A DNA stretch of 64,000 nt. Source: Blastocatellia bacterium (GTDB lineage Bacteria > Acidobacteriota > Blastocatellia > Pyrinomonadales > Pyrinomonadaceae). The stretch covers positions 62,001 to 126,000 of the forward strand of contig JAEUQK010000031.1 in assembly GCA_016789265.1 (NCBI GenBank), written 5' to 3'. The notes under the pieces are model-generated. The model worked only from the letters and a program-made list of their open reading frames with translations. It ran no database searches and was not told where the DNA came from. This document shows, in pieces, positions 38,791 through 47,261 of this stretch (position 1 is its first letter; each line of letters starts with the position of its first letter). The translations under genes and the position numbers were made by a program.

Positions 38791-39879
38791 ATGTTTCAAA
38801 TTCTTCCGAACATCAACGTCGACTGGATGGGGATCAGAAAACCGCTGATCTTTGTTTCTATCGTCATTTTAATCGCCGGGCTCGCTTCGGCAATTGGCCG
38901 GCAGCTTTCCCCCGGCGGGACCGATGCGTTCAATCTTGGCGTCGATTTCCAGGGCGGAACGGTAATTACTGCGAAGTTCAAGCAGAAGCCGTCCGTTGAG
39001 GAAATTCGAACCGCATTGGACGGCGCCGGCATCACGGAACCGATCATTCAGGATTCGCTTGACAAGACCGATGAGGTTCTCATAAAGATACCCCTTCTGG
39101 AAAGTTCACAGTCTTCCGGCGATGAGGCCGCGACCGCGAATCAAGTGAATATTGGCCGTGAGTCGGTGAAGAAAGCACTCGATACGTTCGGAGCCGAGGC
39201 CCAGCCCAATCTCAGTGTTCAGGAAGACCCGAATGCATCGTACAAGATCGTCGGAACAGACTCCGTCGGCCCCGTTGCCGGAGCACAGTTGAGGAATCAG
39301 GCGGTGATAGCCACGTTGCTCGGGATGGCAGGGATCCTGCTTTTCATAGCATTCCGCTACGACTGGACCTATGCCGCCGGTGCGGTTATAGCTGTGTTCC
39401 ATGACGTATTGATCACGCTGGCGTTCTTTTCGGTGTTCCAGTGGGAAGTCAGCCTTACGGTGCTCGCGGCGTTCCTTACTCTTGTCGGATTCTCAGTTAA
39501 CGACTCGATCGTGATCTTTGACCGCATTCGTGAGAACCTGACAATGAATCGCGACAAGTCGCTTTACGCATTGACGAACGATTCTATCAATCAGACGATG
39601 TCTAGGACGATAGTTACCAACGGACTTGTATTTCTTTCGGTACTTGCGTTGGTACTGTTCGGCGGCGAGGTGCTGCGTGGCTTTTCGCTGGCGCTTTTCG
39701 TTGGCTCGATCGCCGGGACCTACTCGACCATAGCGATCGCAAGCCCGATCGCGATCTGGTGGCAGAGCAAGATAGGCGAATCGAAAATGAAGGAGGTGCA
39801 GGTTTCCTCACAGGCTTCGGGAGAGAAACTTGCCTCTGCCTCGCGCCGGTCCGTTACAAGACGGCCCGTAACCAGATAG
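38791..39879 (+). CDS. secF: protein translocase subunit SecF
   Basis: Partner of SecD. 362 residues, six transmembrane helices; motifs LGVDFQGGTVI near 50 and VGFSVNDSIVIFDRIREN near 235. The C-terminus ends in a short basic tail (RRSVTRRPVTR). It is the last gene of the der-tgt-sec operon; the 94 nt between secD and secF show no terminator. Confidence 0.96.
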   Translation: MFQILPNINVDWMGIRKPLIFVSIVILIAGLASAIGRQLSPGGTDAFNLGVDFQGGTVITAKFKQKPSVEEIRTALDGAGITEPIIQDSLDKTDEVLIKIPLLESSQSSGDEAATANQVNIGRESVKKALDTFGAEAQPNLSVQEDPNASYKIVGTDSVGPVAGAQLRNQAVIATLLGMAGILLFIAFRYDWTYAAGAVIAVFHDVLITLAFFSVFQWEVSLTVLAAFLTLVGFSVNDSIVIFDRIRENLTMNRDKSLYALTNDSINQTMSRTIVTNGLVFLSVLALVLFGGEVLRGFSLALFVGSIAGTYSTIAIASPIAIWWQSKIGESKMKEVQVSSQASGEKLASASRRSVTRRPVTR

Positions 39880-40308
39880 ACGTTTTCTCTGAGGCCGGCA
39901 CATCACAGAAAAATGGCGATAACACATTGTGATGAACTGGAAGAAAAAGTTAAGGACAACGTTATAAAAATAGCTTGTTATTCTTGACTTTCAAGTTTTA
40001 ACTTAATAGACTTTCTTCGTTGCTGGTCAATTAAAATTTTTTCGATCTGCGTTTTTCCGTTGGATTCGTTAAGGGTTGTTCGGAAACTGTCGGATAATCG
40101 TTTTTATTGCCGGCAAATTTCCGTACCATCCCGCGCATCACGAATTTGTCTTTTGGCTTAAACGGAAAATTTCGAAGACTGCGGTTCCTCTCGGCTCACC
40201 CTGACGGAATGGCTACAACTTCGAAAACGCGCGGGTACATCTAATCAATCCAGAAAGGTTTCGTAACCCTTGACCTAGTTTGGCACCGGTAAGAGGGAGG
40301 AAAGAACG
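39880..40308. other. non-coding stretch: tonB promoter and long leader
   Basis: No gene seen. It contains a sigma70-like promoter (39984-40012), so the tonB mRNA would have a leader of nearly 290 nt. The leader has several T-rich runs (for example aaaattttttcg near 40036) and ends in a strong gagggaggaaag ribosome binding site. I recognised no known riboswitch. Confidence 0.5.
39984..40012 (+). promoter_or_regulatory. putative promoter of the tonB-exb operon
   Basis: TTGACT (39984-39989), 17-nt spacer, TAGACT (40007-40012), in an A/T-rich region beyond secF. The spacing is good, the -10 moderate. Confidence 0.45.
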
Positions 40309-41115
40309 ATGTTAGACCAATTAGTAGAATCCAGGAGTCATGCTGGAGAAGACACAAAGAAGAACACGCTGCTCTTAGTTACGTTTGTAATTATAACAAC
40401 TGCGGCCGTTTTCTCTTGGGGTGTAAGTCTTTTCGGTAAGGACTTTGGCATGGGTGGCGAAGAACTTTCGCTTGACACACTGGTTGCGCCGCCGATCATT
40501 GAGGAAGCGCCCGAGCCTGAACCGGAAAAGAAGCCGGAACAGCAAAAAGACCCGAACGTTGATATCCGAAAGGAGATCATTGCGAGCATGACTGAGACAC
40601 CGCCCAAGGTGCCGGACAAAGTAAGTACGGAAAAACTTACCATTCCGCCTCGCGATCCAAACAAGTTTACCGTCAAGGGTGACCGAAATTTTAGCGCCGA
40701 AAACGCTCCACCGCCTGACTACCAAGGGCCTGTGAACACAACAGGTTCAGGCAGCAACAGCGGTGCCACCGGGCAGGGAGGCGATGACGATGCTGCAGAT
40801 GCTCCGCCGCCGCCGCCGGTCAAGAAGCCGGTTCCGAAGCAGATCTCCGGTGGTGTGCTGAACGGTAAGGCCACAAGTCTTCCGAAACCGCCTTATCCGC
40901 CGGCCGCCCGTGCGGTAAGGGCTTCTGGAGCTGTAAGTGTCCAGGTGCTGATCGATGAGAGCGGAAACGTAGTTTCGGCGTCGGCTGTAAGCGGCCACCC
41001 GCTTCTCCGTGCTGCTGCTGTTCAAGCGGCTCGTGGAGCTAGATTTAGCCCGACGATGCTTTCGGGGCAACCGGTAAAAGTCTCGGGTGTGATCACTTAC
41101 AACTTTGTTCCCTAA
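40309..41115 (+). CDS. tonB: energy transducer TonB
   Basis: Links ExbBD in the inner membrane to outer-membrane receptors. 268 residues: short cytoplasmic start, one transmembrane helix (about 22-41, LLLVTFVIITTAAVFSWGV), a Pro/Glu/Lys spacer (EEAPEPEPEKKPEQQKD) and Gly/Asp/Pro-rich linker, then the C-terminal TonB domain from about 190 (PPYPPAARAVRASGAVSVQV, ARGARFSPT, YNFVP). The start has a very good ribosome binding site. It would energise receptors such as the one at 1-2617. Confidence 0.93.
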   Translation: MLDQLVESRSHAGEDTKKNTLLLVTFVIITTAAVFSWGVSLFGKDFGMGGEELSLDTLVAPPIIEEAPEPEPEKKPEQQKDPNVDIRKEIIASMTETPPKVPDKVSTEKLTIPPRDPNKFTVKGDRNFSAENAPPPDYQGPVNTTGSGSNSGATGQGGDDDAADAPPPPPVKKPVPKQISGGVLNGKATSLPKPPYPPAARAVRASGAVSVQVLIDESGNVVSASAVSGHPLLRAAAVQAARGARFSPTMLSGQPVKVSGVITYNFVP

Positions 41116-41130
41116 TTAACGGAAGGTAGG

Positions 41131-41155
41131 AGAGGCTTCTAAAACGGAAGCCTCT
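41131..41155 (+). terminator. hairpin between tonB and exbB
   Basis: AGAGGCTTC (41131-41139) pairs perfectly with GAAGCCTCT (41147-41155). The following sequence is only weakly T-rich, so it is more likely an attenuator or mRNA-stabilising stem than a full stop. Confidence 0.45.
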
Positions 41156-41214
41156 TACGATAATCATAGACTTTCGCAATAATAGATTTTTCGATTTTCT
41201 TTGGAGGAAAAACC

Positions 41215-41955
41215 ATGACTTTTTTTGCCAGCCTTTTAGGCTCGTTGATGTTTTTTGCTGAGGGCGCGCCCAAGATCTCGTTCGGTATCTATGATATCGC
41301 CAAGAGCTTGACGATTCCCGGCTGGATCGTTATCGCGATCCTTCTTATCGAAGCGGTTTATATGATCGCTGTCGGTATCGAGCGTTGGTTGACCTATAAC
41401 AAGGCCCGCCAGCAATCTCGTCAGTACGCTCCGAAAGTTGCCCAGGCTCTCAAGAACAGCAACATCGACGAAGCGATAAACATCAGCGATAAGCACAAGG
41501 ATTCACACCTCGCAATGGTCGTATCGTCGGGACTCAAGGAGTTCACTGCGCACCAGGGCAATTCGGATATCTCGGCAGATGAGATGGAAGCTTCGAAGCG
41601 TGCTCTCGAGCGTGCCATTGCGGTTAAGACCGCTGAATTGAAGCGCGGACTTTCGGGACTTGCGACCGTTGGTTCGACGGCACCGTTCGTCGGACTGTTT
41701 GGAACCGTTGTGGGTATCATCGGTGCTTTCGTCGGATTGGCACAGGCTGAAAACGCCGGTATTGCCGCAGTGGGTGGTGCTATCGCTGAGGCCCTCGTTG
41801 CTACCGCTTTTGGTATCGCTGTTGCGGTTCCCGCGGTGTGGCTGTTCAACTATTTCACGAACAAAGTAACCAGCTTTGGCGTTGAGATGGAGAACTCGGC
41901 TTCCGAATTGGTGGATTACTTCATCAAACAGCGTACGAAAGCTCTGCGTGGCTAA
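41215..41955 (+). CDS. exbB: MotA/TolQ/ExbB proton channel protein
   Basis: 246 residues with three transmembrane helices (about 33-53, 153-180 and 190-212). Signatures: LATVGSTAPFVGLFGTVVGI and the second channel helix IAEALVATAFGIAVAVPAV. Preceded by ggaggaaaa. It forms the pentameric ring around the ExbD dimer. Confidence 0.95.
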   Translation: MTFFASLLGSLMFFAEGAPKISFGIYDIAKSLTIPGWIVIAILLIEAVYMIAVGIERWLTYNKARQQSRQYAPKVAQALKNSNIDEAINISDKHKDSHLAMVVSSGLKEFTAHQGNSDISADEMEASKRALERAIAVKTAELKRGLSGLATVGSTAPFVGLFGTVVGIIGAFVGLAQAENAGIAAVGGAIAEALVATAFGIAVAVPAVWLFNYFTNKVTSFGVEMENSASELVDYFIKQRTKALRG

Positions 41956-41993
41956 TTGCCCGCAAGCAGTTTTTCTGAGGGAGATATATAGCC

Positions 41994-42446
41994 ATGGGTG
42001 CAAAAGTCGGTGGAACCGATGAATATAACTCGGAGATCAACGTAACCCCGATGGTGGACGTTATGCTGGTGCTGCTGATCATCTTCATGATCGTCACACC
42101 GCTGCTCCAATCGGGCGTTACGGTGAACTATCCGAGGGAACTCACTTCGCCTGAAGAGGATATGGATATTACGAAGGATACGTCCGTTCTGATCGCCATT
42201 CCTGATAACAACAACTTCTATGTAGGCAAGGAACAATTTCCGCTCGAAGGCCTTGGTGAAAAGGTCAAGAATATGATGAAGGACAAAACGCCCGAAAAGC
42301 GCATCGTCTACATCAAGAGCGGCGTTGATGTCGATTACGGAACTGTGGTGAAGGCCATCGATATCATCCGTAAACAGGACATCGACAAGATCGGACTTGT
42401 CGCGGACAAGAAGAAAGGCGGAGGAGAGGCCGCGGCAGCAAAATAA
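41994..42446 (+). CDS. exbD: ExbD/TolR biopolymer transport protein (first copy)
   Basis: 150 residues: short cytoplasmic start, one transmembrane helix with the conserved proton-carrying Asp (INVTPMVDVMLVLLIIFM, Asp near 22), then the periplasmic ExbD domain (RIVYIKSGVDVDYGTVVKAI). Located 38 nt after exbB. Confidence 0.95.
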   Translation: MGAKVGGTDEYNSEINVTPMVDVMLVLLIIFMIVTPLLQSGVTVNYPRELTSPEEDMDITKDTSVLIAIPDNNNFYVGKEQFPLEGLGEKVKNMMKDKTPEKRIVYIKSGVDVDYGTVVKAIDIIRKQDIDKIGLVADKKKGGGEAAAAK

Positions 42447-42483
42447 TTCAGAGAGCCGCATCGGCGGTTTGGAGTGAAAAGTT

Positions 42484-42960
42484 ATGGGAATGTCATCAGG
42501 CGGCCCGAAAGGTGAGGCAACGCCAAATATTAACGTAACACCGTTGATCGACGTTCTGTTGGTGCTTTTGATCATTTTCATGGTGATCACGCCGGTCAAA
42601 CCTAGTAAGTTTGAAGCGAAAGTCCCGGCGGAACCAAAGAACCAGCAGAACCTTGACGTTAAGCCTAATCCGTTGACCCTCGTGGTCGCGATCAATAGGG
42701 AAACAAAGGGGATAACGCTGAACAATGAAGCAGCGGGAGATGTGAGCGATGCTTCTGCATTAACAGCAAAACTATCGGAGATATTCAAGACGCGGGAAAA
42801 CAATGGTGTTTTCCGTGAGAATAGCAACGAGATAGAAAAGACGATCTTTATCAAATCGCCAAAGACTGTAAGGTACGGCGATGTTGTAAAGGTAATCGAC
42901 GCTGCTAAGTTGGCGGGTGCGTCACCGATCGGCCTCCAGGTCGACGATCTAACTGATTAA
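42484..42960 (+). CDS. exbD: ExbD/TolR biopolymer transport protein (second copy)
   Basis: 158 residues with the same layout (INVTPLIDVLLVLLIIFMV, channel Asp near 23; IFIKSPKTVRYGDVVKVID) but a different periplasmic part. Two unequal ExbD genes after one exbB suggest a mixed ExbD dimer or two alternative dimers. A terminator follows. Confidence 0.95.
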   Translation: MGMSSGGPKGEATPNINVTPLIDVLLVLLIIFMVITPVKPSKFEAKVPAEPKNQQNLDVKPNPLTLVVAINRETKGITLNNEAAGDVSDASALTAKLSEIFKTRENNGVFRENSNEIEKTIFIKSPKTVRYGDVVKVIDAAKLAGASPIGLQVDDLTD

Positions 42961-42973
42961 TTCGGGCGAATAA

Positions 42974-43009
42974 GGCACGGAACGATAGGGAATTTCCGTG
43001 CCCGCCTTT
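42974..43009 (+). terminator. terminator or attenuator after the second exbD
   Basis: GGCACGGAA (42974-42982) pairs with TTCCGTGCC (42994-43002), followed by CGCC and TTTTT. The next gene starts at 43025, so partial read-through is plausible. Confidence 0.7.
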
Positions 43010-43024
43010 TTACGGAGTCTAAAA

Positions 43025-43984
43025 ATGAGATCTTCTCGTTTAGGGGTATTGTTTTTATTGGCGATCGGTGTGATCGCGTCGACCAATTGCTCGTACTACA
43101 ACAGGGTAATGTCACGAAAGGACCTGGTCGACGGTTCGGTCGCATATAGGGAACGAAAGTTTGCAGAAGCGGAGGCTCTCTTTCGCAAAGCGGCAGCACG
43201 CGATCCGCAGTCTACCGAAGGTAAAACGGCTCAGGTATTTCTGGCCCGAACCCTTCATTCACAGTACATCGGAAATCGCCAGAATCCTGCATTGGCTGAG
43301 AATGCGATCGCAGAATACAAAAAGGCACTTGCTCTGAATCCTAATGATCAGAGTTCTTACAAGGCGATCGCGAGCCTGTTTGAAAACCTGCAGAAGACAG
43401 ATGACTGGCAAAAGTGGGTCACTGAAAGATCGGCCAACTCCGCTATCGAACCGCAGTTTCGAGCTGAGGCATTGACGGCCCTTGCGGCGAAGCAGAACAC
43501 TTGTGCGAACGAGATCAGTGATACGGACGCTACTAAGAAAAAGGCCAAGGACAAGGACGGGAAAGATATCTTTCAGTTCGTGAAACCGGCGGACGCCGCA
43601 GAATTCGATAAATTCAAAGGCTGTGTGTCAACGGGTGAAGAACTCATTGGTAAAGCGATGGCCCTTGAACCGGACTCGGTCAAGAATGCAAAATCACTGA
43701 ATCTCAAGTCATTGACGGATGAACAGTTGAAGTCAAACAACGACGTCATAAAGATCTTTGAATCGGCCCGTTCCTATCGCGCAAGCTTGACCATTCAGGC
43801 TATGCGCCTTGCAGAGATGGAAGGCAGAACCGCCGACCGTGATCGTCTCAAAGCCGAGGGCGATGCGTTCCGATCGCAATATTCGGAGCTTAGCGAGGTT
43901 GTAAGAAACATTCAGACTGAAGTAGATACACGCAGGGCAGCCTCTGATGCGGCGGCAAGTACGAATGCCAACGCCAAAAAATAA
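43025..43984 (+). CDS. exported TPR protein of the ton/exb locus
   Basis: 319 residues from ATG 43025 (ribosome binding site cggag). Signal peptide MRSSRLGVLFLLAIGVIASTNC; the Cys may be lipidated, though STNC is a poor lipobox. TPR units follow (FAEAEALFRKAAARDPQST; NAIAEYKKALALNPNDQSS), then a helical region and a low-complexity end (SDAAASTNANAKK). The position after tonB-exbB-exbD-exbD recalls TolQR-TolA-Pal-YbgF loci, where YbgF (CpoB) is a TPR protein that regulates the motor. This may be a functional analogue, by inference. Confidence 0.8.
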   Translation: MRSSRLGVLFLLAIGVIASTNCSYYNRVMSRKDLVDGSVAYRERKFAEAEALFRKAAARDPQSTEGKTAQVFLARTLHSQYIGNRQNPALAENAIAEYKKALALNPNDQSSYKAIASLFENLQKTDDWQKWVTERSANSAIEPQFRAEALTALAAKQNTCANEISDTDATKKKAKDKDGKDIFQFVKPADAAEFDKFKGCVSTGEELIGKAMALEPDSVKNAKSLNLKSLTDEQLKSNNDVIKIFESARSYRASLTIQAMRLAEMEGRTADRDRLKAEGDAFRSQYSELSEVVRNIQTEVDTRRAASDAAASTNANAKK

Positions 43985-44010
43985 CGGTTGGTGAAAGTTG
44001 GTTTTTGAAG

Positions 44011-44047
44011 ATCGATGTCCGGCAAATCGCAGGGCATCGATTTTTTT
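44011..44047 (+). terminator. rho-independent terminator
   Basis: ATCGATGTCC (44011-44020) pairs with GGGCATCGAT (44032-44041), one G-T pair, followed by a run of seven T residues. It ends the tonB locus. Confidence 0.9.
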
Positions 44048-44120
44048 GTCTATTTCAGAGCAGGAACGGAAAATTGTCTATACTTTGGCGATAGTTCGCC
44101 GATAGAATGGAACCTACTGG

Positions 44121-46331
44121 ATGATGATCCGAATTGAAGACATCATTGAAAAGGTGGAAGGCAATCGCCCTGACCCGGATACTGAGTTGATCCGGAGGGC
44201 ATATCTTTTCTCCGCGCTTCATCATCGGGGTCAGAAACGAGCCTCCGGCGAACCGTATTTGGTGCATCCGCTCGAGGTCGCCAATATCCTGGCGGATATG
44301 AGACTTGACGAAGTAAGCGTTTCGACTGGCCTTTTGCATGACGTCGTTGAAGATACCCTTGTCGATCTTGATACGATCCGGTCGTATTTTGGTGATGAGA
44401 TCACCCTGCTCGTTGACGGACTCACGAAGATCGCTCATATCAGTAATCTGTCTAAGGAGAAACAACAGGCCGAGAACGTCCGGAAGATGGTCCTGGCGAT
44501 GATAACTGATGTCCGTGTCGTTCTGATCAAACTCGCCGATCGGCTTCACAACATGAGGACAATGCAGTTCCTAAAGCCAGAGAAAAGGGCTCGAATTGCA
44601 CAGGAAACACTTGATATCTATGCGCCTATCGCACACCGGCTTGGTATGGGTAAGATGCGAAGCGAGCTGGAGGACCTGTCATTTCAAAACATCTATCCCG
44701 AAGAGTATAAAAAGCTTTCAAAAGAAGTTGACGCAAGAAGGCCCGAGCTAGAAGCGATCCTCGAGCGTATCAAGTCCATGATCTCTTCAAAGCTTGCGGA
44801 GAATGATGTCCCGGTCGTAGCGATCGAGGGGCGCGTTAAACGTCTGTACTCACTCTGGAAGAAGCTGAAAAAGCAGAAGATCGCCATCGAACAGGTTTAC
44901 GACCTCATCGCAACACGGATCATTACTCCGAATGACAGGAAATACTGTTACCTGACATTAAGCGTCGTGCACGATATCTGGACACCGGTTCCGGAGCGAT
45001 TTAAGGACTGGATAGCGATTCCCAGAGATAATCTTTACCAGTCCCTGCATACTTCTGTGATCGGTGACGGAGGTCAGCCATTTGAGGTGCAAATACGAAC
45101 TGAAGAAATGCACCAGATCGCCGAAGAAGGGGTAGCGGCGCATTGGAAATACAAGGAAAAGAAACTTGGAGCAAGCGATGAAGACGAAACTCTCGATGAA
45201 CTTAGAAAGACCGTCGAGAAACTGCTTCTCCCGCTGGTGGAGACTACCGAGGTAAACGAAGATTCGGAAGACTTTATCGAATCTTTGAAGCTGGATCTTT
45301 ATCCAAAAGACGTTTACGCATTCACGCCGATGGGAAAAGTGATACAACTTCCCAAGGGGGCGACGCCTTTAGATTTCGCATATGCGATTCACTCCGAGGT
45401 TGGCGATACCTGTACGGGAGCCAAGATAAACGGCAGGATCGTGCAGCTGAGAACGGAGATCCAAAACGGCGATGTGATCGAGATCCTTACCACGCCAAAC
45501 TCGAAGCCTTCGCGCGACTGGCTTAATTTTGTTGTTACATCAAAAGCCCGGAACCGAATTCGTCATTGGATATCGGAGCAACAGCGATCCGATTCTATTG
45601 AACTTGGCCGTAAGCTTCTGGAAAAAGAAGCCGAGCGCTTTCGGGTTTCCAGCAAGAAGCTATTGAATAATGAGGTCGAACTGAAAAAGATCGCTAACGA
45701 TTACGGTCTGAGCAGGGCAGAAGATCTCCTTGCCTCGATCGGCTACGGAAAGACGCTTCCCAGAAATGTTCTGTCCAAATTTCTCGGAGCAGAGAAATTC
45801 GCCGAACTCGATCCCGATAAGCGAAACCAGACTCGCCTGGAAACCGGCATCAAAGCGGTTAGAAAATTCATTGGTCTCGGCGAGGATGCGATCATCGTAA
45901 AGGGGGTGGACAACCTTCTTACTACACGAGCTCGCTGCTGCAATCCGCTTCGAGGCGAAGATATCGTCGGTTATATCTCGCTGGGAAAAGGCATCGTCGT
46001 GCACAGTAAGAAATGCAAGAATGTTCGCCAGTTAATGATCAACAAGGATCGGATCGTCGAGGTGGATTGGGCAAAGAACGATAAAGACGAGATCCAGTCG
46101 GTCGCTATCATGGTGACGACCGAGAACCGAACGGGCATGCTTGCCGGAATAACCAACGCGATCGCCGAGATAAAGACCGGCATCAGAGATGCACGTGCAA
46201 ACGTTTCACGGGATGACACGGGAATCATAGAGGTGACCGTCGAAGTTTATGATAAAAAACACCTTGACCGAGTAATATCGTCGATCGAAAAGGTTCCCGG
46301 CGTAATTGCTGTCGAACGTCAAAACGCATAG
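44121..46331 (+). CDS. relA: Rel/Spo homologue, bifunctional (p)ppGpp synthetase/hydrolase
   Basis: Makes and degrades the alarmone (p)ppGpp. 736 residues: HD hydrolase domain about 25-180 (HHRGQKRASGEPYLVHP, the catalytic HD in GLLHDVVEDT), synthetase domain about 225-340 (RVKRLYSLWKKLKKQKI, YQSLHTSVIG), TGS about 390-450 (VYAFTPMGKVIQLPKGATP), zinc-finger/helical part (TRARCCNPLRGEDIVGYI) and C-terminal ACT domain about 660-736. The hydrolase residues look intact, so it is a long bifunctional Rel, not a synthetase-only RelA. Confidence 0.95.
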   Translation: MMIRIEDIIEKVEGNRPDPDTELIRRAYLFSALHHRGQKRASGEPYLVHPLEVANILADMRLDEVSVSTGLLHDVVEDTLVDLDTIRSYFGDEITLLVDGLTKIAHISNLSKEKQQAENVRKMVLAMITDVRVVLIKLADRLHNMRTMQFLKPEKRARIAQETLDIYAPIAHRLGMGKMRSELEDLSFQNIYPEEYKKLSKEVDARRPELEAILERIKSMISSKLAENDVPVVAIEGRVKRLYSLWKKLKKQKIAIEQVYDLIATRIITPNDRKYCYLTLSVVHDIWTPVPERFKDWIAIPRDNLYQSLHTSVIGDGGQPFEVQIRTEEMHQIAEEGVAAHWKYKEKKLGASDEDETLDELRKTVEKLLLPLVETTEVNEDSEDFIESLKLDLYPKDVYAFTPMGKVIQLPKGATPLDFAYAIHSEVGDTCTGAKINGRIVQLRTEIQNGDVIEILTTPNSKPSRDWLNFVVTSKARNRIRHWISEQQRSDSIELGRKLLEKEAERFRVSSKKLLNNEVELKKIANDYGLSRAEDLLASIGYGKTLPRNVLSKFLGAEKFAELDPDKRNQTRLETGIKAVRKFIGLGEDAIIVKGVDNLLTTRARCCNPLRGEDIVGYISLGKGIVVHSKKCKNVRQLMINKDRIVEVDWAKNDKDEIQSVAIMVTTENRTGMLAGITNAIAEIKTGIRDARANVSRDDTGIIEVTVEVYDKKHLDRVISSIEKVPGVIAVERQNA

Positions 46332-46425
46332 AAAAGCCCCAAATAACCCTGCCCACCGCTTTCTTTTGCCGCCGGGATTTGCTAATATTCCCCTTTTGCT
46401 TGGGGATTGATTGTCGACTCAAACA

Positions 46426-46809
46426 ATGGCGATGAAAGAGATCATTTCAACTGAAAATGCGCCCGGTGCTATCGGACCTTACTCACAGGCGATAAAAGCC
46501 AACGGAATGCTGTTCTGCTCCGGTCAGATCCCTATCGATCCGGCAACCGGCGAATTTGTGTCCGGCGGCGTTGCGGAGCAGACCGAGCAGGTATTCAAAA
46601 ACCTGATCGCGGTCTTAGAGGCGGGTGGGTCGAGTCTTGAGAACGTCGTAAAGACGACAGTATTCCTTGCAGATATGGGTGAGTTTGCGGTGATGAACGA
46701 GGTTTACGGAAGGTATTTCGATTCAAACAAACCGGCACGGGCGACCGTTCAGGCAGCCAGACTGCCGCGCGACGCGAAAGTCGAGATCGACTGCATTGCC
46801 CTTGTTTAG
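46426..46809 (+). CDS. ridA: RidA family reactive-imine deaminase
   Basis: Hydrolyses reactive enamine/imine intermediates from pyridoxal-phosphate enzymes. 127 residues from ATG 46426 (an ATG at 46432 is equally possible). Signatures: [25 protein letters not shown] and the C-terminal Arg region [24 protein letters not shown], which includes the arginine that binds the substrate carboxylate. Confidence 0.95.
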   Translation: MAMKEIISTENAPGAIGPYSQAIKANGMLFCSGQIPIDPATGEFVSGGVAEQTEQVFKNLIAVLEAGGSSLENVVKTTVFLADMGEFAVMNEVYGRYFDSNKPARATVQAARLPRDAKVEIDCIALV

Positions 46810-46814
46810 GTCAA

Positions 46815-46900
46815 CGAACTTCAGTTTGTTGATACCTCGTCAAACTGAAGTTTGACGGACATAAGAAAATGCCAAACGCCGTAAATCTTCAGCGTTTGGC
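46815..46900. terminator. two hairpins between convergent ridA and rpmB
   Basis: First stem: AACTTCAGTTTG (46817-46828) with CAAACTGAAGTT (46841-46852), perfect 12 bp. Second stem: GCCAAACGC (46871-46879) with GCGTTTGGC (46892-46900), perfect 9 bp, followed on the minus strand by ATTTTCTTAT. They probably end ridA (first) and rpmB (second). Neither has a long T run. Confidence 0.6.
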
Positions 46901-46933
46901 AACTATTTCGAGAACGCGGAACTCAAATTGACT

Positions 46934-47128
46934 TTACGCAGCTTTGACAATCTTGCCCGACTTGATGCAGCGAGTGCACACCTTTATCCGGCCATTACTT
47001 CCGGTCGGAAGCTGAACACGAACCGGCTGCAGGTTCGGGTTGAACCGGCGGCGGGTCTTATTGTTCGCATGTGAAACGTTGTTTCCGAATTGCGGACCTT
47101 TGCCGCATATGTCGCATCTTTGTGCCAT
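46934..47128 (-). CDS. rpmB: 50S ribosomal protein bL28
   Basis: 64 residues: [37 protein letters not shown] and [10 protein letters not shown]. The two CxxC pairs (CDIC and CTRC) make it the zinc-binding form of L28. Good ribosome binding site (GGGAGG) before ATG 47128. Confidence 0.97.
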   Translation of the reverse strand: MAQRCDICGKGPQFGNNVSHANNKTRRRFNPNLQPVRVQLPTGSNGRIKVCTRCIKSGKIVKAA

Positions 47129-47189
47129 AAATAATTGCCTCCCTTACGGATGAGGTAAGTGCGAGTTTTAGAAAAACTCAAAAACAAAT

Positions 47190-47219
47190 TTTATAGCAAA
47201 TCGAGTGTAGACTAGTCAA
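47190..47219 (-). promoter_or_regulatory. promoter of rpmB
   Basis: Minus-strand TTGACT (47219-47214), 18-nt spacer, TATAAA (47195-47190). The leader near its 5' end carries a perfect 7-bp hairpin, GAGTTTT/AAAACTC (47163-47179 on the plus strand). Confidence 0.6.
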
Positions 47220-47261
47220 GTAATGAACTTAATTGATTCTTTTAGAGGAGTTATTTCCAAC

